Positions 6,990-16,290 of a DNA stretch of 64,000 nt are shown here, piece by piece. The stretch spans positions 62,001-126,000 of the forward strand of contig NZ_PDJU01000007.1 in the NCBI RefSeq assembly GCF_004116455.1. Reading direction: 5' to 3'. Under the pieces are notes generated by a model. It made no database searches. It was not told where the DNA came from and saw only the letters and a program-made list of their open reading frames with translations. Position numbers and translations under genes: made by a program. Within the stretch, counting starts at the first letter, position 1, and each line of letters opens with the position of its first letter. The stretch comes from Arcobacter sp. F155. GTDB lineage: Bacteria; Campylobacterota; Campylobacteria; Campylobacterales; Arcobacteraceae.

Positions 6990-8987
6990 TTACATTGACT
7001 CTAAAAGAGAGTCAAAGTTAAGAAGTTTGAAATCAATTAAAGAATCTTTATAAGGTTCAATAAAATATTGTGAGGCACTATTTAGCTTTAGATCTTGAAC
7101 AAGTTGTACACCTGTTAAAAAATCTGCTCCAGGGTCTTTTAAAATAGCTTTAATTAATGATATTTGTAAAAGAGCTTCGTTATATTTATTATCTTCTAAT
7201 TGTGATGCAACAATTAGATACATTGTGTATTTGTCTTCTAATTTATATTTTTTTTGTAAACCATATAAAATTTTTAAACTCTCTTTAGGTTTACTGTTAT
7301 GTAATTCTCTTAAAGCTTTTGTTCTTAAGTAAGAGGGATTCTCTTCACCTGCTAAAGTTAAATCAGCTTTATGAAATAAACCAATTGCTTTTAATAAATC
7401 AACATAATATTTAGTAATTACTAGTGGGCCTTCTAAAAAGTTATTATTTATATTTAATGGAGTTTTATCTTGAAGTCTTGCAAAGTAGTTATAATCATTT
7501 TCCCCTTCTCTTCGAATAGTTGACTTCATTAAATAAACTAATGGATCCTTATAATGTTCAACGAATAAAGGATGCTCTAAAGTTATTTTATTAATTGCTA
7601 ACTTATCTAAATAATCTAAGGCTTTATAAAAAATAGTTTGATTATATGTTAAGGGATCAAAAACAACTTTAAATTTTGGCTCCAAATACTCCTTGTAAAT
7701 TGTCTGACCAAAATACTTGTACATACCATCTTTTGATTTAATATTTTGAACTATATACTCTTTATCTTTTATATCCCTATTTATTTTTTCAGCACTTATT
7801 AATGTCATTACAGAATAAAGCTTATTTCCTGGATTTAGTTTATATGCTTTTGAAAAATATTTATAAGCATTATGGAAATCACTTATTTGAGCATAACAAA
7901 GAGCTAAATTATAGTAAATATATGAATTTGAGTCTTCCTTTAAAAGTGACTGCATTTTATTAACCCTAATAATAGGATCATCTTGAATTATTTCAATAAA
8001 CTTAGCATTATATTTAACCATTTGCTCTAAGCTTTCCACATTTTGTTCGCTATTGAAAATAAATCCTTTTGATATATCATAAAGGATTTCTTGCTTATCA
8101 GAGAAAACAAAAGGGGCAAAATAAAAAAGAAAATCTATTTTTCTATCTTTATCAAATTTAGTTACAAACTTCAAGTACTCTTTTGGTGTATATTTTGATT
8201 TGTTAAAAAAAATCTTTAGGGGATATTCTTGGTTTACTTTAAAAGTATCTTTAACTTTTTCTAACTCTTTTAATCTATCTAAAAGTTTTTGTATATCATT
8301 TGCTTTTAAATCTCTATAAACCATTAACCAAAGTATCAAGTTTGTTCTACTTTGATTAAAGCTTTCTTCTTTTGCTCGCTGAAGATATCTCTCTGCTTTT
8401 ATATAATCTTTTAATTTTAAATGTAATAAAGCTTTTTTCATATTCATCGGAAACTCCATAGTCTCCAAAATTTTTAAAGCTAATTCATAATCTTTTAATA
8501 AAATGAATGTATCAACAACTAATCTCTTTGAATGTTCAGTTAGTGTTTTAAACTTCTTTGTAATATTTACAATAGTTTCAAGGTATTTTCTTTCTTTTTT
8601 TATCAAATATAAGTAATAACTTGCAGAAATATATGAGTATGTATCTGAGTATATAGCCTCTTTATAATCATATATATTATTTAAATAGAGTAAAGCATTA
8701 TCAATTTGACCCAGTTTATAATAAGCAATACCAATGTTTAAAAATGATGGAACCTTAAGCAACTCAGAAGTTACTTTAAAAGTTTCAATTGCCTTTTTAT
8801 ATTCTTCCTTTTCAAGTAATAAAATAGCTTTATTAAACTCAACTTGTAGTCTAAGTTTTTCTTGATTTTCTTTTAGTTTATCATACTTAAAAAGTATTTC
8901 TGGTTGGGAATCAATTTTACCCTCATTTGAAAAAGATATAAGAGGTAAAATAAGTATAATAAATAATAAATTATATATCTTTTTCAA
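6990..8987 (-). CDS. Secreted TPR-repeat protein in the flagellar cluster
   Basis: The protein of 665 residues begins with a signal peptide (YNLLFIILILPLISFS) and is built largely of helical repeats. Clear tetratricopeptide units include ILLLEKEEYKKAIETF, LNIGIAYYKLGQIDNALLYL and YYNLALCYAQISDFHNAYKYF with the typical Trp/Leu-Gly-Tyr-Ala-Phe-Ala-Pro spacing; the rest looks like degenerate helical pairs. It is probably periplasmic. Start is TTG at 8987 with AGGA upstream. Position between hook and motor genes recalls the periplasmic TPR scaffold PflA that surrounds the Campylobacter motor, but I cannot show homology. Alternative: another envelope TPR protein. Confidence 0.72.
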   Translation of the reverse strand: MKKIYNLLFIILILPLISFSNEGKIDSQPEILFKYDKLKENQEKLRLQVEFNKAILLLEKEEYKKAIETFKVTSELLKVPSFLNIGIAYYKLGQIDNALLYLNNIYDYKEAIYSDTYSYISASYYLYLIKKERKYLETIVNITKKFKTLTEHSKRLVVDTFILLKDYELALKILETMEFPMNMKKALLHLKLKDYIKAERYLQRAKEESFNQSRTNLILWLMVYRDLKANDIQKLLDRLKELEKVKDTFKVNQEYPLKIFFNKSKYTPKEYLKFVTKFDKDRKIDFLFYFAPFVFSDKQEILYDISKGFIFNSEQNVESLEQMVKYNAKFIEIIQDDPIIRVNKMQSLLKEDSNSYIYYNLALCYAQISDFHNAYKYFSKAYKLNPGNKLYSVMTLISAEKINRDIKDKEYIVQNIKSKDGMYKYFGQTIYKEYLEPKFKVVFDPLTYNQTIFYKALDYLDKLAINKITLEHPLFVEHYKDPLVYLMKSTIRREGENDYNYFARLQDKTPLNINNNFLEGPLVITKYYVDLLKAIGLFHKADLTLAGEENPSYLRTKALRELHNSKPKESLKILYGLQKKYKLEDKYTMYLIVASQLEDNKYNEALLQISLIKAILKDPGADFLTGVQLVQDLKLNSASQYFIEPYKDSLIDFKLLNFDSLLESM

Positions 8988-8997
8988 AAAAGTATTC

Positions 8998-9327
8998 CTA
9001 AACCATTGTATTTACTTGAGCATAAAGTTCTTCTGTTCTATGTTCTAGTGTCTCAACTTGATGCTTTAATTCTGCATTTTCTAATCTTAATTTTTGTAAG
9101 TCATCTCTTGCTACCTGTAAAGAGTCTTGAGAGTTTTTTAGTGTACCTGAACTTACTTTTACTTGTTTTTCATATCTGTCTATTATCTCTTGTAGACGTT
9201 TGTTTTCATCTTCCACCATGTTTTTTTCTTCATTCACTTTTCTATATAAAGATTTATGAACATTTGCACTAGAAAAAAAGTATAAAAGTAAAATTCCAAT
9301 TATTGTAACTAATAAAAAATTATCCAA
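8998..9327 (-). CDS. Membrane-anchored coiled-coil protein of the flagellar cluster
   Basis: I recognise no family. The 109-residue protein has one N-terminal membrane helix (FLLVTIIGILLLYFF, residues 4-18) and then an unbroken heptad coiled coil (about 25-105) rich in Glu, Lys, Leu and Gln. This looks like an inner-membrane anchor with a rod-like soluble part. Start is TTG at 9327, directly behind GAGGGG. It lies ten bases upstream of the TPR gene, so the two are probably translated from one message and may act together. A role in flagellar assembly is inferred from position. Confidence 0.68.
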   Translation of the reverse strand: MDNFLLVTIIGILLLYFFSSANVHKSLYRKVNEEKNMVEDENKRLQEIIDRYEKQVKVSSGTLKNSQDSLQVARDDLQKLRLENAELKHQVETLEHRTEELYAQVNTMV

Positions 9328-9344
9328 TTTCCCCTCTTTAGTCT

Positions 9345-9371
9345 ATTAAGAAGGCTAAAAGCCTTCTTAAT
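9345..9371 (-). terminator. Perfect 12-bp hairpin just after flgE
   Basis: ATTAAGAAGGCT and AGCCTTCTTAAT form a perfect 12-bp stem with a 3-base loop, beginning three bases beyond the flgE stop codon. The minus-strand continuation is not U-rich, so it may protect the abundant flgE message or reduce read-through into the next two genes more than fully terminate. Confidence 0.6.
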
Positions 9372-9373
9372 TA

Positions 9374-11989
9374 TTATCTTTTTAGATTGATTAATGTATT
9401 TAATAATTGATCTGATGTAGTAATCGATTTAGCATTTGCTTCAAATGCTCTTTGGAATACCATTAAGTTAACTAAACTTTCTGATAAATCTGCTGTTGAA
9501 AGCTCTAACGTTTTACCTTCAATTTTTGCAGTCTTGTCATTGTTTAAGTTATATATAGGTTCACCAGACTCATTTGTTTTTGCAAGTAAATTATCTCCAC
9601 TTGGGTTTAATCCTCTTGTATTATTAAATAGCGCAATAGAAACTTGACCAATGGCAAACTCAGCACCATCTTGCTTCATTGTAATAAGACCTGAACTATC
9701 TACAGAAAACTCACCAAATGCAGAATCAGAGATACCTAAAGTATCAAGTTTAAGTTGAAGTGAACTTTGAGTTGTTGTTTGATCAACTGTATTTACTAAC
9801 TCAATAAATTCAGCCCCTGCACCTTGTCTTCCACTATAATCATTATTTTTATCAAGAGGAACACTTACTGGTGCTGCAAGGTTATTTGTCAAACTATTAT
9901 TAGCTGCAGCTGGAACTGTAAAGTCAGCACCACCACTTGCAGAAGTAACTACTATATCACCAGCAGCATTAACTGTTGCAGTTAAATCTGCAATTGAGCT
10001 AATTTGTGTTGCAATATCAGCTAAACTATTTGCATCTGAAATATCTATACTTCCAGAGATAACACCATCATCATAGTTATAAGTAAAGTCTATACCTTTT
10101 CCAAAGTCTATATTTGCACCAGATATAGTTGCTGTTGTTGCTGTTGTTGTAGCATTTACATTAACAGGATTTACTGCATCTTTTAAACTTCCACTAAATT
10201 CTACATCATAGTTATCATCTTTTGTTTGAATAACTACATTTCCATTAATATTTAATGCTTCAACATAATCAGATAAAGCAGGAGATGAACTTGATGCTTG
10301 CGCATTAAACTGATCAACAAAGTCTTGAACACTTGATACATCTGAAATATTAATATCTACTGGCTGAGGAATTGTTGCATTATCATTTGGCACTGGAATA
10401 ATTTTCTCTAACTCTTTATCAAAAATACTTAATGAATAAGTGAAATCATTTAAAGTAGAAGTAGAAGATAAGCCTAAATCTGCTGGAGTATAAACATCTT
10501 GTTGTTTACCTGTAATAGCTCTTGCTAATGCATCTCTAGCACTTTGTAATGCTCCAACACCTTCACCTGTTAAAGCTAATGTTGTAGTTTGATATGCACC
10601 AGCTACAGAGTTTGAACCAGAAATTTCACCTACTTCAGAAATTTCAAAAGCTTCTCCTGGTACTAGTGATTCAATTTGTAAAATACCTTTTAACATATCA
10701 GAATTAGATGTTGATAAATCAAAGATATCATTATCCTCTAATACATCATTATTAGTTCCACCATCTTCACTTACCATATATGCTCTAAGTCCTGGAATTT
10801 CAGAAATCTGATCAGCTAATGCTCTATACGTAGCAATTCTACTTGCTGCAATATCATAATCAATATCTAAATCACTCTTAAAAGTATTTGTAGAAGCTGA
10901 AACAGGAGCTGCACCTAAATCAATAGTTCCTGTTGAACTATCAACTGTTAATGTATAACTTCCAGATAAAGTAGCATTTGAAGTAATTGCATCTTGCAAT
11001 CCTTCAGTAATCTCTTTTATTGTGGCATTTGAATCAGAGTCATAAAATACAGTTTCTCCATCAATTGTCATCTCATATCTTGCTAGATTTTCAGCTGCAC
11101 CAACTGTAAAAGTTGTACCTGCAAAAGATAGATGTCCTAAATCAGTTCCTGTATCTAAAAAGCTCTCAATAAAATTATTACTTGCAGATGTTGAAACATA
11201 GTTTTGAGAAATCTTATTTCCATCTACATATGCATAAATTTGATCTCCCTCTTTAGTAATCAGTCCATCGGCACCTGATTTAAAGTTAATTTGAGAGATT
11301 TGAGAAGTAGAGCTTGCACTCCCTCCATCTGGCTCATCTTGAAGTTTTTGAAGCCAAGAAGCATAGTTAGCAACTAAAGTTTCAACATCTGAAATCTTTG
11401 CTGCTCTACTTTTCCCTCCTGCTCCTTCAAAAACTGAATCTGAGTCAGCTTTTGCAGTTTGTGAATAGTCTGTTGCTTTTGCAGTTATTGTCTCAACATA
11501 ATTTGAGTGTTTAATAACCTTTGATGATAAAAGCTTTGTATAATCACTTGTAAAAGTTTTATTATTTGGATTTGTAGATACTACATCTTTATCAGTATCA
11601 ATAGGTCTCATTGCCCATCCCTGAACTTCATTACCAGCTGCATCTTGTAGAGTTCCATTATCACCCATTCTGAAGTTACCAGCACGAGTATAATAGTTCT
11701 CTCCTGTACCACTAGCAGTTGTGTTCTTTACAGTAAAAAAACCATCCCCACTAAGTGCCATATCATAATCAACACCTGTAAGTTTTAAGTTACCCTGTAC
11801 ATACAACTTTTCTGCATCAAGTACTTTAGAACCTTTACCAATTCTATCTTGATACATTTGATCTGCAAATGAAATTCTTGAAGATTTATAACCTACCGTA
11901 TTAACGTTTGAAATATTATGAGATTCGTTATCTAACGCTGTTTGATGAGACGAAAGTCCCGAAATCCCTGTCCATAATGCTCCAATCAT
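9374..11989 (-). CDS. flgE: Flagellar hook protein FlgE
   Basis: FlgE forms the curved hook outside the cell. The 871 residues fit the large Campylobacterota hook proteins. The conserved N-terminal D0 helix (GALWTGISGLSSHQTALDNE), the NISNVNTVGYKSSRISFADQMYQ motif, and the C-terminal D0 helix (LSESLVNLMVFQRAFEANAK, then SITTSDQLLNTLINLKR) are all present. The middle (about 150-800) is low-complexity, rich in Ala, Ser, Thr and Asp, matching the variable surface domains. Terminators lie on both sides (12070-12098 and 9345-9371), so it is probably expressed as its own unit. Confidence 0.95.
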   Translation of the reverse strand: MIGALWTGISGLSSHQTALDNESHNISNVNTVGYKSSRISFADQMYQDRIGKGSKVLDAEKLYVQGNLKLTGVDYDMALSGDGFFTVKNTTASGTGENYYTRAGNFRMGDNGTLQDAAGNEVQGWAMRPIDTDKDVVSTNPNNKTFTSDYTKLLSSKVIKHSNYVETITAKATDYSQTAKADSDSVFEGAGGKSRAAKISDVETLVANYASWLQKLQDEPDGGSASSTSQISQINFKSGADGLITKEGDQIYAYVDGNKISQNYVSTSASNNFIESFLDTGTDLGHLSFAGTTFTVGAAENLARYEMTIDGETVFYDSDSNATIKEITEGLQDAITSNATLSGSYTLTVDSSTGTIDLGAAPVSASTNTFKSDLDIDYDIAASRIATYRALADQISEIPGLRAYMVSEDGGTNNDVLEDNDIFDLSTSNSDMLKGILQIESLVPGEAFEISEVGEISGSNSVAGAYQTTTLALTGEGVGALQSARDALARAITGKQQDVYTPADLGLSSTSTLNDFTYSLSIFDKELEKIIPVPNDNATIPQPVDINISDVSSVQDFVDQFNAQASSSSPALSDYVEALNINGNVVIQTKDDNYDVEFSGSLKDAVNPVNVNATTTATTATISGANIDFGKGIDFTYNYDDGVISGSIDISDANSLADIATQISSIADLTATVNAAGDIVVTSASGGADFTVPAAANNSLTNNLAAPVSVPLDKNNDYSGRQGAGAEFIELVNTVDQTTTQSSLQLKLDTLGISDSAFGEFSVDSSGLITMKQDGAEFAIGQVSIALFNNTRGLNPSGDNLLAKTNESGEPIYNLNNDKTAKIEGKTLELSTADLSESLVNLMVFQRAFEANAKSITTSDQLLNTLINLKR

Positions 11990-12069
11990 GATTTATCCTT
12001 TAGATAAATTTTTAAACACTTTTACATGTTCAAATATTAATGCTTTAAAAAGCACTGATATTTAGACAC

Positions 12070-12098
12070 AAAAAGTTAAAGAGTTTATCTCTTTAACT
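12070..12098 (-). terminator. Intrinsic terminator after the second hook gene
   Basis: On the minus strand a 10-bp perfect stem (AGTTAAAGAG / CTCTTTAACT) with a 5-base loop is followed by TTTTG. The stem includes the stop codon of the gene ending at 12085. It separates the fliN-flgD-hook-paralogue unit from flgE. Confidence 0.72.
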
Positions 12099-13539
12099 GT
12101 ATTGCTGTTTTTAAAAACTCATCTGATGTAGTAATTGATTTAGAACTTGCTTCAAATGCTCTTTGATATACCATCATATCTACAAGTCCATCACCTAAAT
12201 CAGTATTACTAAGCTCAATTGCACCACCAACTAAATTATTTACATTATTTGCATTTAACCTATCACCAGTTTCATCTGTGGCTGCATATAGATTATTTCC
12301 TTGAGGATTTAATCCTCCAGGATTAGTAAAATATGCCGTCTCTAATTTACCAACTAAAAATTTGTTATCACCATCTTTGGCATAGATAACCCCATCTTCT
12401 ACAGATAAATTACCAAAAACATTTTCTGAAATATTTAAATTATCTAATCTTAATTGTAACTCACCTATTCCAGTTAAAGCTGCATTACTATTTCCAATAG
12501 TATGTGTCATCTCTAATAGTTTTGCGTCTGCTGCTTCTAATGCAGTTTTTAGTGCATTTCTTGCACTATCAACCATAGCTCTTCCTGAACCAGTAACAGG
12601 TGAAACAGTTTCAGTTATAGCTGGTGCACTATCATTTATAGCTGCTTCTTTAATATTAAAACTTCTTCCGGGGATTAAAGAATCAATAGTAACTAATCCA
12701 GTTCCATCAACACTTGCTGTAAGTCCAGTCACAGAAGAAAGCTTATCAGCAAAAAGATTCATTGTTGTTTGTGTATCAGTATCAAAATATTGTCTTACTT
12801 TTTCACCATCAATATTAACTTCTACAAAATCACCATCATTTTGTAGATCAGCTAAAAAAGCATTAAATGAAATCTGTGTTTGCTGAGAGACAGGAGCAGT
12901 GCTTGCTGCATTTGGGTTGCTTACAAAAAGATCTAGTTTTTCATTATAGTTCGTTATCATTTCTCTTATATCAGATATTTTAGAAGACCTATCCTTAAAA
13001 CCATTTCCCGATACTCCACTATCTTGTGCTGTTTGAGTAAAGTCAGTTGCTTTAGCGTTTATTGACTCAACATAATCTGTTGCAGATATCTGTTTTGAAG
13101 TAATTGAAATATTATAGTTATTATCAAATTGAGTAGTTCCATCAGAACTAACAATATTAGATAGAACAGTTGATGAACCATAAACTGTTTTATTATCTAC
13201 AGTTTGTAAAGTTCCATCTGCTCCCATTTTAAAGTTTCCAGCTCTTGTATAAAACTCTTCTCCAGTTAGAGGGTCATTTACAATAAAAAAACCTTTTCCC
13301 TCAATTGCGATATCTAAATCATTATTTGTAATTTTAAGTCCACCTTGAGAAAAATCTTTTTGAATAGATTGAACAGCAACACCTTTTCCATAACCTGATT
13401 GATACATCATATCAGCAAAACTAATTCTATCAGACTTATGTCCAATAGTATTTGAGTTGGTAACATTATTTGATTGAGAACTTAATGCCTTCTCAAAAGT
13501 ATCTAATCCTGATATTCCATTCCATAAACCACTAATCAT
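12085..13539 (-). CDS. Second hook/basal-body protein, FlgE paralogue
   Basis: A 484-residue paralogue of FlgE with the same ends: ISGLWNGISGLDTFEKALSS, NVTNSNTIGHKSDRISFADMMYQ, and a C-terminal GLVDMMVYQRAFEASSK followed by SITTSDEFLKTAIQLKR. The middle is much shorter than in the 871-residue FlgE. C. jejuni and H. pylori also have two FlgE-type proteins, the shorter one beside flgD, as here. It may form a minor hook section or a junction; that is inference. The ATG at 13539 stands nine bases after flgD. It shares an operon with fliN and flgD. Confidence 0.88.
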   Translation of the reverse strand: MISGLWNGISGLDTFEKALSSQSNNVTNSNTIGHKSDRISFADMMYQSGYGKGVAVQSIQKDFSQGGLKITNNDLDIAIEGKGFFIVNDPLTGEEFYTRAGNFKMGADGTLQTVDNKTVYGSSTVLSNIVSSDGTTQFDNNYNISITSKQISATDYVESINAKATDFTQTAQDSGVSGNGFKDRSSKISDIREMITNYNEKLDLFVSNPNAASTAPVSQQTQISFNAFLADLQNDGDFVEVNIDGEKVRQYFDTDTQTTMNLFADKLSSVTGLTASVDGTGLVTIDSLIPGRSFNIKEAAINDSAPAITETVSPVTGSGRAMVDSARNALKTALEAADAKLLEMTHTIGNSNAALTGIGELQLRLDNLNISENVFGNLSVEDGVIYAKDGDNKFLVGKLETAYFTNPGGLNPQGNNLYAATDETGDRLNANNVNNLVGGAIELSNTDLGDGLVDMMVYQRAFEASSKSITTSDEFLKTAIQLKR

Positions 13540-13548
13540 AATTTATCC

Positions 13549-14220
13549 TTAGAATATTTTTGTAATATTAGAGAAAGGTATACTAACTAACTGATCTGAA
13601 TATACAGGCATTACACTACCATCAGCAGTGTAACCTGAATCTTCAATAATCTCATTATTCTCATCTAAAATCACGGGGTTGCCATCTTCTCCTAAAATTA
13701 TTTGTCCAGGATTCTCTAACGCTACTTTATTCCCAGTAGGTTTTCCCTCATCATCTAATATTTCACCTTTTACGTTATAGTAGATATATTCACCATCTGG
13801 GTCTTTTATCTGATCTTCAATATAAAGAATCTGCTGAGCTTTTACCATTACTTGTCCATCAATATTCTCTACTGATCGTACAGTATAAGCTTTGTTTACT
13901 CCATTTTCTCCAACATTACCATCTTCAACATTTTTTCCAATTACTGTTGCTGCATTTGAAAGATTTGATTGTCTAAATGAATCAGCAAGATACTGCATAG
14001 TTTCAATTGTTTGAAGATTTGTATTAATACTTGACATCTGCATTTGAGTAGAAAGCATTTGTTGAGAATCCATTGGTTTAGTAGGATCTTGCATTTTAAG
14101 CTCTTCTATCATCAATCTTAAAAAGTCATTGTTTGTTAATTGGTCATTACTTACTGAAGAAGTATATGCATTACCATCCGCACCTGTTGAAGTGTTAACT
14201 GTTACATTTTCTACTGCCAT
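13549..14220 (-). CDS. flgD: Flagellar hook capping/scaffold protein FlgD
   Basis: FlgD forms the cap under which FlgE subunits insert. The N-terminal signature is clear: NDFLRLMIEELKMQDPTKPMDSQQML followed by TQMQMSSI. The C-terminal part (about 95-223) would be the Tudor/fibronectin-like region with several short acidic loops such as ILGEDGNPVILDENNE. The length of 223 residues is normal. The ATG at 14220 lies nine bases after fliN and the gene is followed by the shorter hook paralogue, consistent with coordinated hook assembly. Confidence 0.94.
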   Translation of the reverse strand: MAVENVTVNTSTGADGNAYTSSVSNDQLTNNDFLRLMIEELKMQDPTKPMDSQQMLSTQMQMSSINTNLQTIETMQYLADSFRQSNLSNAATVIGKNVEDGNVGENGVNKAYTVRSVENIDGQVMVKAQQILYIEDQIKDPDGEYIYYNVKGEILDDEGKPTGNKVALENPGQIILGEDGNPVILDENNEIIEDSGYTADGSVMPVYSDQLVSIPFSNITKIF

Positions 14221-14229
14221 AATAATCTC

Positions 14230-14517
14230 CTAATTTGCTTTCTCATCGAAGAAGTATCTAACAACATTATCTGAGTCCATTGCTTCTTGAACTCTTACTG
14301 CAAGTTTTTCATCAATTACAATTATGTCACCAGTACCAATAATTCTTTTATTAACAAAGATATCTCCACCTGATCCTGCTTGCTTATCTAAAGATATAAT
14401 ATCACCTTCTGAAAGTTCTAAAAACTCTTTTACAGTAATATTTGCACTCCCTAGCATTACATCAACAGTAATCTCGGTATCTACTAATAAGTCATAATCT
14501 CTTTCACTAATTTCCAT
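14230..14517 (-). CDS. fliN: Flagellar switch protein FliN
   Basis: A stand-alone SpoA/FliN domain of 95 residues, part of the cytoplasmic C-ring that sets rotation direction and docks the export ATPase complex. Diagnostic features are the start of the domain (DTEITVDVMLGSANITVKEFL), ELSEGDIISLDKQAG, and the ending VNKRIIGTGDIIVIDEKLAVRV. The ATG at 14517 follows a 101-base gap after fliH that contains good -10 boxes, so fliN probably opens a transcription unit with flgD. FliY in this window is the second SpoA-domain switch protein. Confidence 0.95.
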   Translation of the reverse strand: MEISERDYDLLVDTEITVDVMLGSANITVKEFLELSEGDIISLDKQAGSGGDIFVNKRIIGTGDIIVIDEKLAVRVQEAMDSDNVVRYFFDEKAN

Positions 14518-14544
14518 AACTACGCTTTTTTGTTAAATTACTAG

Positions 14545-14553
14545 ATTATACCA
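14545..14553 (-). promoter_or_regulatory. Extended -10 promoter before fliN
   Basis: The minus strand reads TGGTATAAT, an extended -10 box, about 28 bases before the fliN ATG. A second TATAAT lies upstream at 14573-14578. Both are in the only sizeable gap (101 bases) between cheY and flgE, supporting a separate fliN-flgD transcription unit. Confidence 0.6.
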
Positions 14554-14618
14554 CAAAATTTCAGTAAAAAAGATTATATAGTAAAAATATTTTAATTGTT
14601 TATTTTTGTAAGATTTTA

Positions 14619-15281
14619 TTATAAGACATTATCTAAAGATTCAAGCATAGTATTAACTTTTGCTTCAATATTTCCATCAAAGTTTCCAAGATCACTTGCA
14701 ATTACAACTCCACCTGCTGTAACGTTTGGATCATCAACTAATTGGATAAAACTTTCAAGGTTTAACTCATGTTTTAATATCTCATAATCCCTTGGGTTTA
14801 AATGAATTTTAACTTTTGATGCATTCTTGATTTTTTCTAATAAGTGAGTAATAGTCTGTTTTGCTATGGCTGCTGAGTTTTGTCCAACTTCTATTGCAAT
14901 AATTTTCTGAGCGATAGAGATAGAAGTCTTAAGAATTTTTGTCTCCATTTGAAAAGTTGCTTGCTCAAAAAAGTTTGCATAATGTTTTAAATCTTTTATA
15001 GCTTGAACTACTTGTGCATCAATATCTTTAACCTTTGCACCAGCATTTTCTAAACCTGATACTTTTTGATTCATTTGTGCAAGTTGAGTACCTAAACTTT
15101 TTATTTCATTTAGTACAGCTTCCATATCACCATTTATATTACTTGTATTTAATACAGATGTTGGAATATTTACTTGTTGTGTTTGTCCTGATTCATCTTG
15201 AACAAAAGTACCAAGTTGATACTCTTGAACTTCACTGTTTTTTACAACTTTTGCATTTGAGTATACGTTTGCTTTATTCAT
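14619..15281 (-). CDS. fliH: Flagellar assembly protein FliH
   Basis: FliH binds and regulates the export ATPase FliI and tethers it to FliN. The 220 residues show a variable N-terminal region, a central helical segment (about 55-110) and the conserved C-terminal region (LKTSISIAQKIIAIEVGQN, then LLEKIKNASKVKIHLNPRDYEIL and VTAGGVVIASDLGNFDGNIEAKV), which is characteristic of FliH and V-ATPase E-subunit relatives. The ATG at 15281 overlaps the last base of fliG's stop, indicating tight coupling. Confidence 0.92.
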   Translation of the reverse strand: MNKANVYSNAKVVKNSEVQEYQLGTFVQDESGQTQQVNIPTSVLNTSNINGDMEAVLNEIKSLGTQLAQMNQKVSGLENAGAKVKDIDAQVVQAIKDLKHYANFFEQATFQMETKILKTSISIAQKIIAIEVGQNSAAIAKQTITHLLEKIKNASKVKIHLNPRDYEILKHELNLESFIQLVDDPNVTAGGVVIASDLGNFDGNIEAKVNTMLESLDNVL

Positions 15282-16288
15282 TATTGATCATCCATATCTC
15301 TATCAATAGAGCCTTCTTCAATCATCTTCTGTGCAACATCAAGCATTTTTCTTTGTGCAGCTTCAATATCTTTAATTTTAACCTTAGTAAGCATTTCAAA
15401 CTCTTCTTTGAATCTATCACTTGCTCTTTGAGACATTGCACTTGTGATTTTAGTCATATCATCTTCAGTAGCATTTTTCATTGCCACTGCAACATCAGCT
15501 GTATCAACATTTTGTAAAATTTTCATAACATGTTCTGATTCTAAGTTTAATAAATCTTCAAATACAAACATATTTTCTTTAATCTTAGTTGCCAATGAAG
15601 TATCAACACCATTAATATTTTTAAGAATATCTTGTGACTTAGGTCCCACTCTATTTAACATATCAGCAACAACTTTAACACCACCAACATCAACAATAGA
15701 AGAAAGAAGTGATTCAAGTTTCTTCTCTAATACTACAGAAATAGTTCTTACAACATCTGGTGATACATCTTTAATAGTTGCCATTTGCATTGTAACTTTA
15801 ACTTTTATATCTTCTTCAAGTTGCATTAAAACATCTGCTGCTTTTGTTGCTTCCATATGAGAAAGAATAACCGCAATTGTTTGAGGAGACTCATCTTTAA
15901 TGAAGTCAGATAACTGTTTTGGATTAATTGCATCTAAGTAAGCAAATGATTGTGCAGCAAGTTTCATTCTTGAAAGTTTTGCTAAAACTTCATCAGCTTC
16001 ACCTTTTCCTAAAGATTTATATAAAATATCTTTAGCATAATCATAACCACCAGAACTAATAAAATTTTTAGATCTAGTGAATAAGTGAAACTCTTCTAAA
16101 ATAGCTAAAGATACTTCTTTATCAACAGATTGAATCATTGTAATTTCAGTAGAAATATCTTCAACGATATTTTTTGGTAAATGTTGGAAAATCTTTACTG
16201 TAGCATCTTCGCCAATAAGGACACAAAAATGTGCAACCTTACTCAGCATTGACATCCCTTTTAATAAATCTTTATACTCTTCAGCCAT
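15281..16288 (-). CDS. fliG: Flagellar motor switch protein FliG
   Basis: FliG is the torque-generating ring protein between the MS ring and FliM. The 335 residues contain the middle-domain motif ESPQTIAVILSHM (the EHPQ equivalent), armadillo-like helices, and the C-terminal domain with SQRASDRFKEEFEML carrying the charged residues that face MotA. The N-terminal domain binds FliF, encoded just upstream with a two-base gap. The ATG is at 16288. Confidence 0.96.
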   Translation of the reverse strand: MAEEYKDLLKGMSMLSKVAHFCVLIGEDATVKIFQHLPKNIVEDISTEITMIQSVDKEVSLAILEEFHLFTRSKNFISSGGYDYAKDILYKSLGKGEADEVLAKLSRMKLAAQSFAYLDAINPKQLSDFIKDESPQTIAVILSHMEATKAADVLMQLEEDIKVKVTMQMATIKDVSPDVVRTISVVLEKKLESLLSSIVDVGGVKVVADMLNRVGPKSQDILKNINGVDTSLATKIKENMFVFEDLLNLESEHVMKILQNVDTADVAVAMKNATEDDMTKITSAMSQRASDRFKEEFEMLTKVKIKDIEAAQRKMLDVAQKMIEEGSIDRDMDDQ

Positions 16289-16290
16289 CT

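Noticed and set aside
15035-15517. A 160-codon plus-strand frame opposite fliH and fliG
   Set aside because: It is antisense to well-supported genes and is dominated by Leu, His, Phe and Ile, as expected from reading AT-rich genes backwards.
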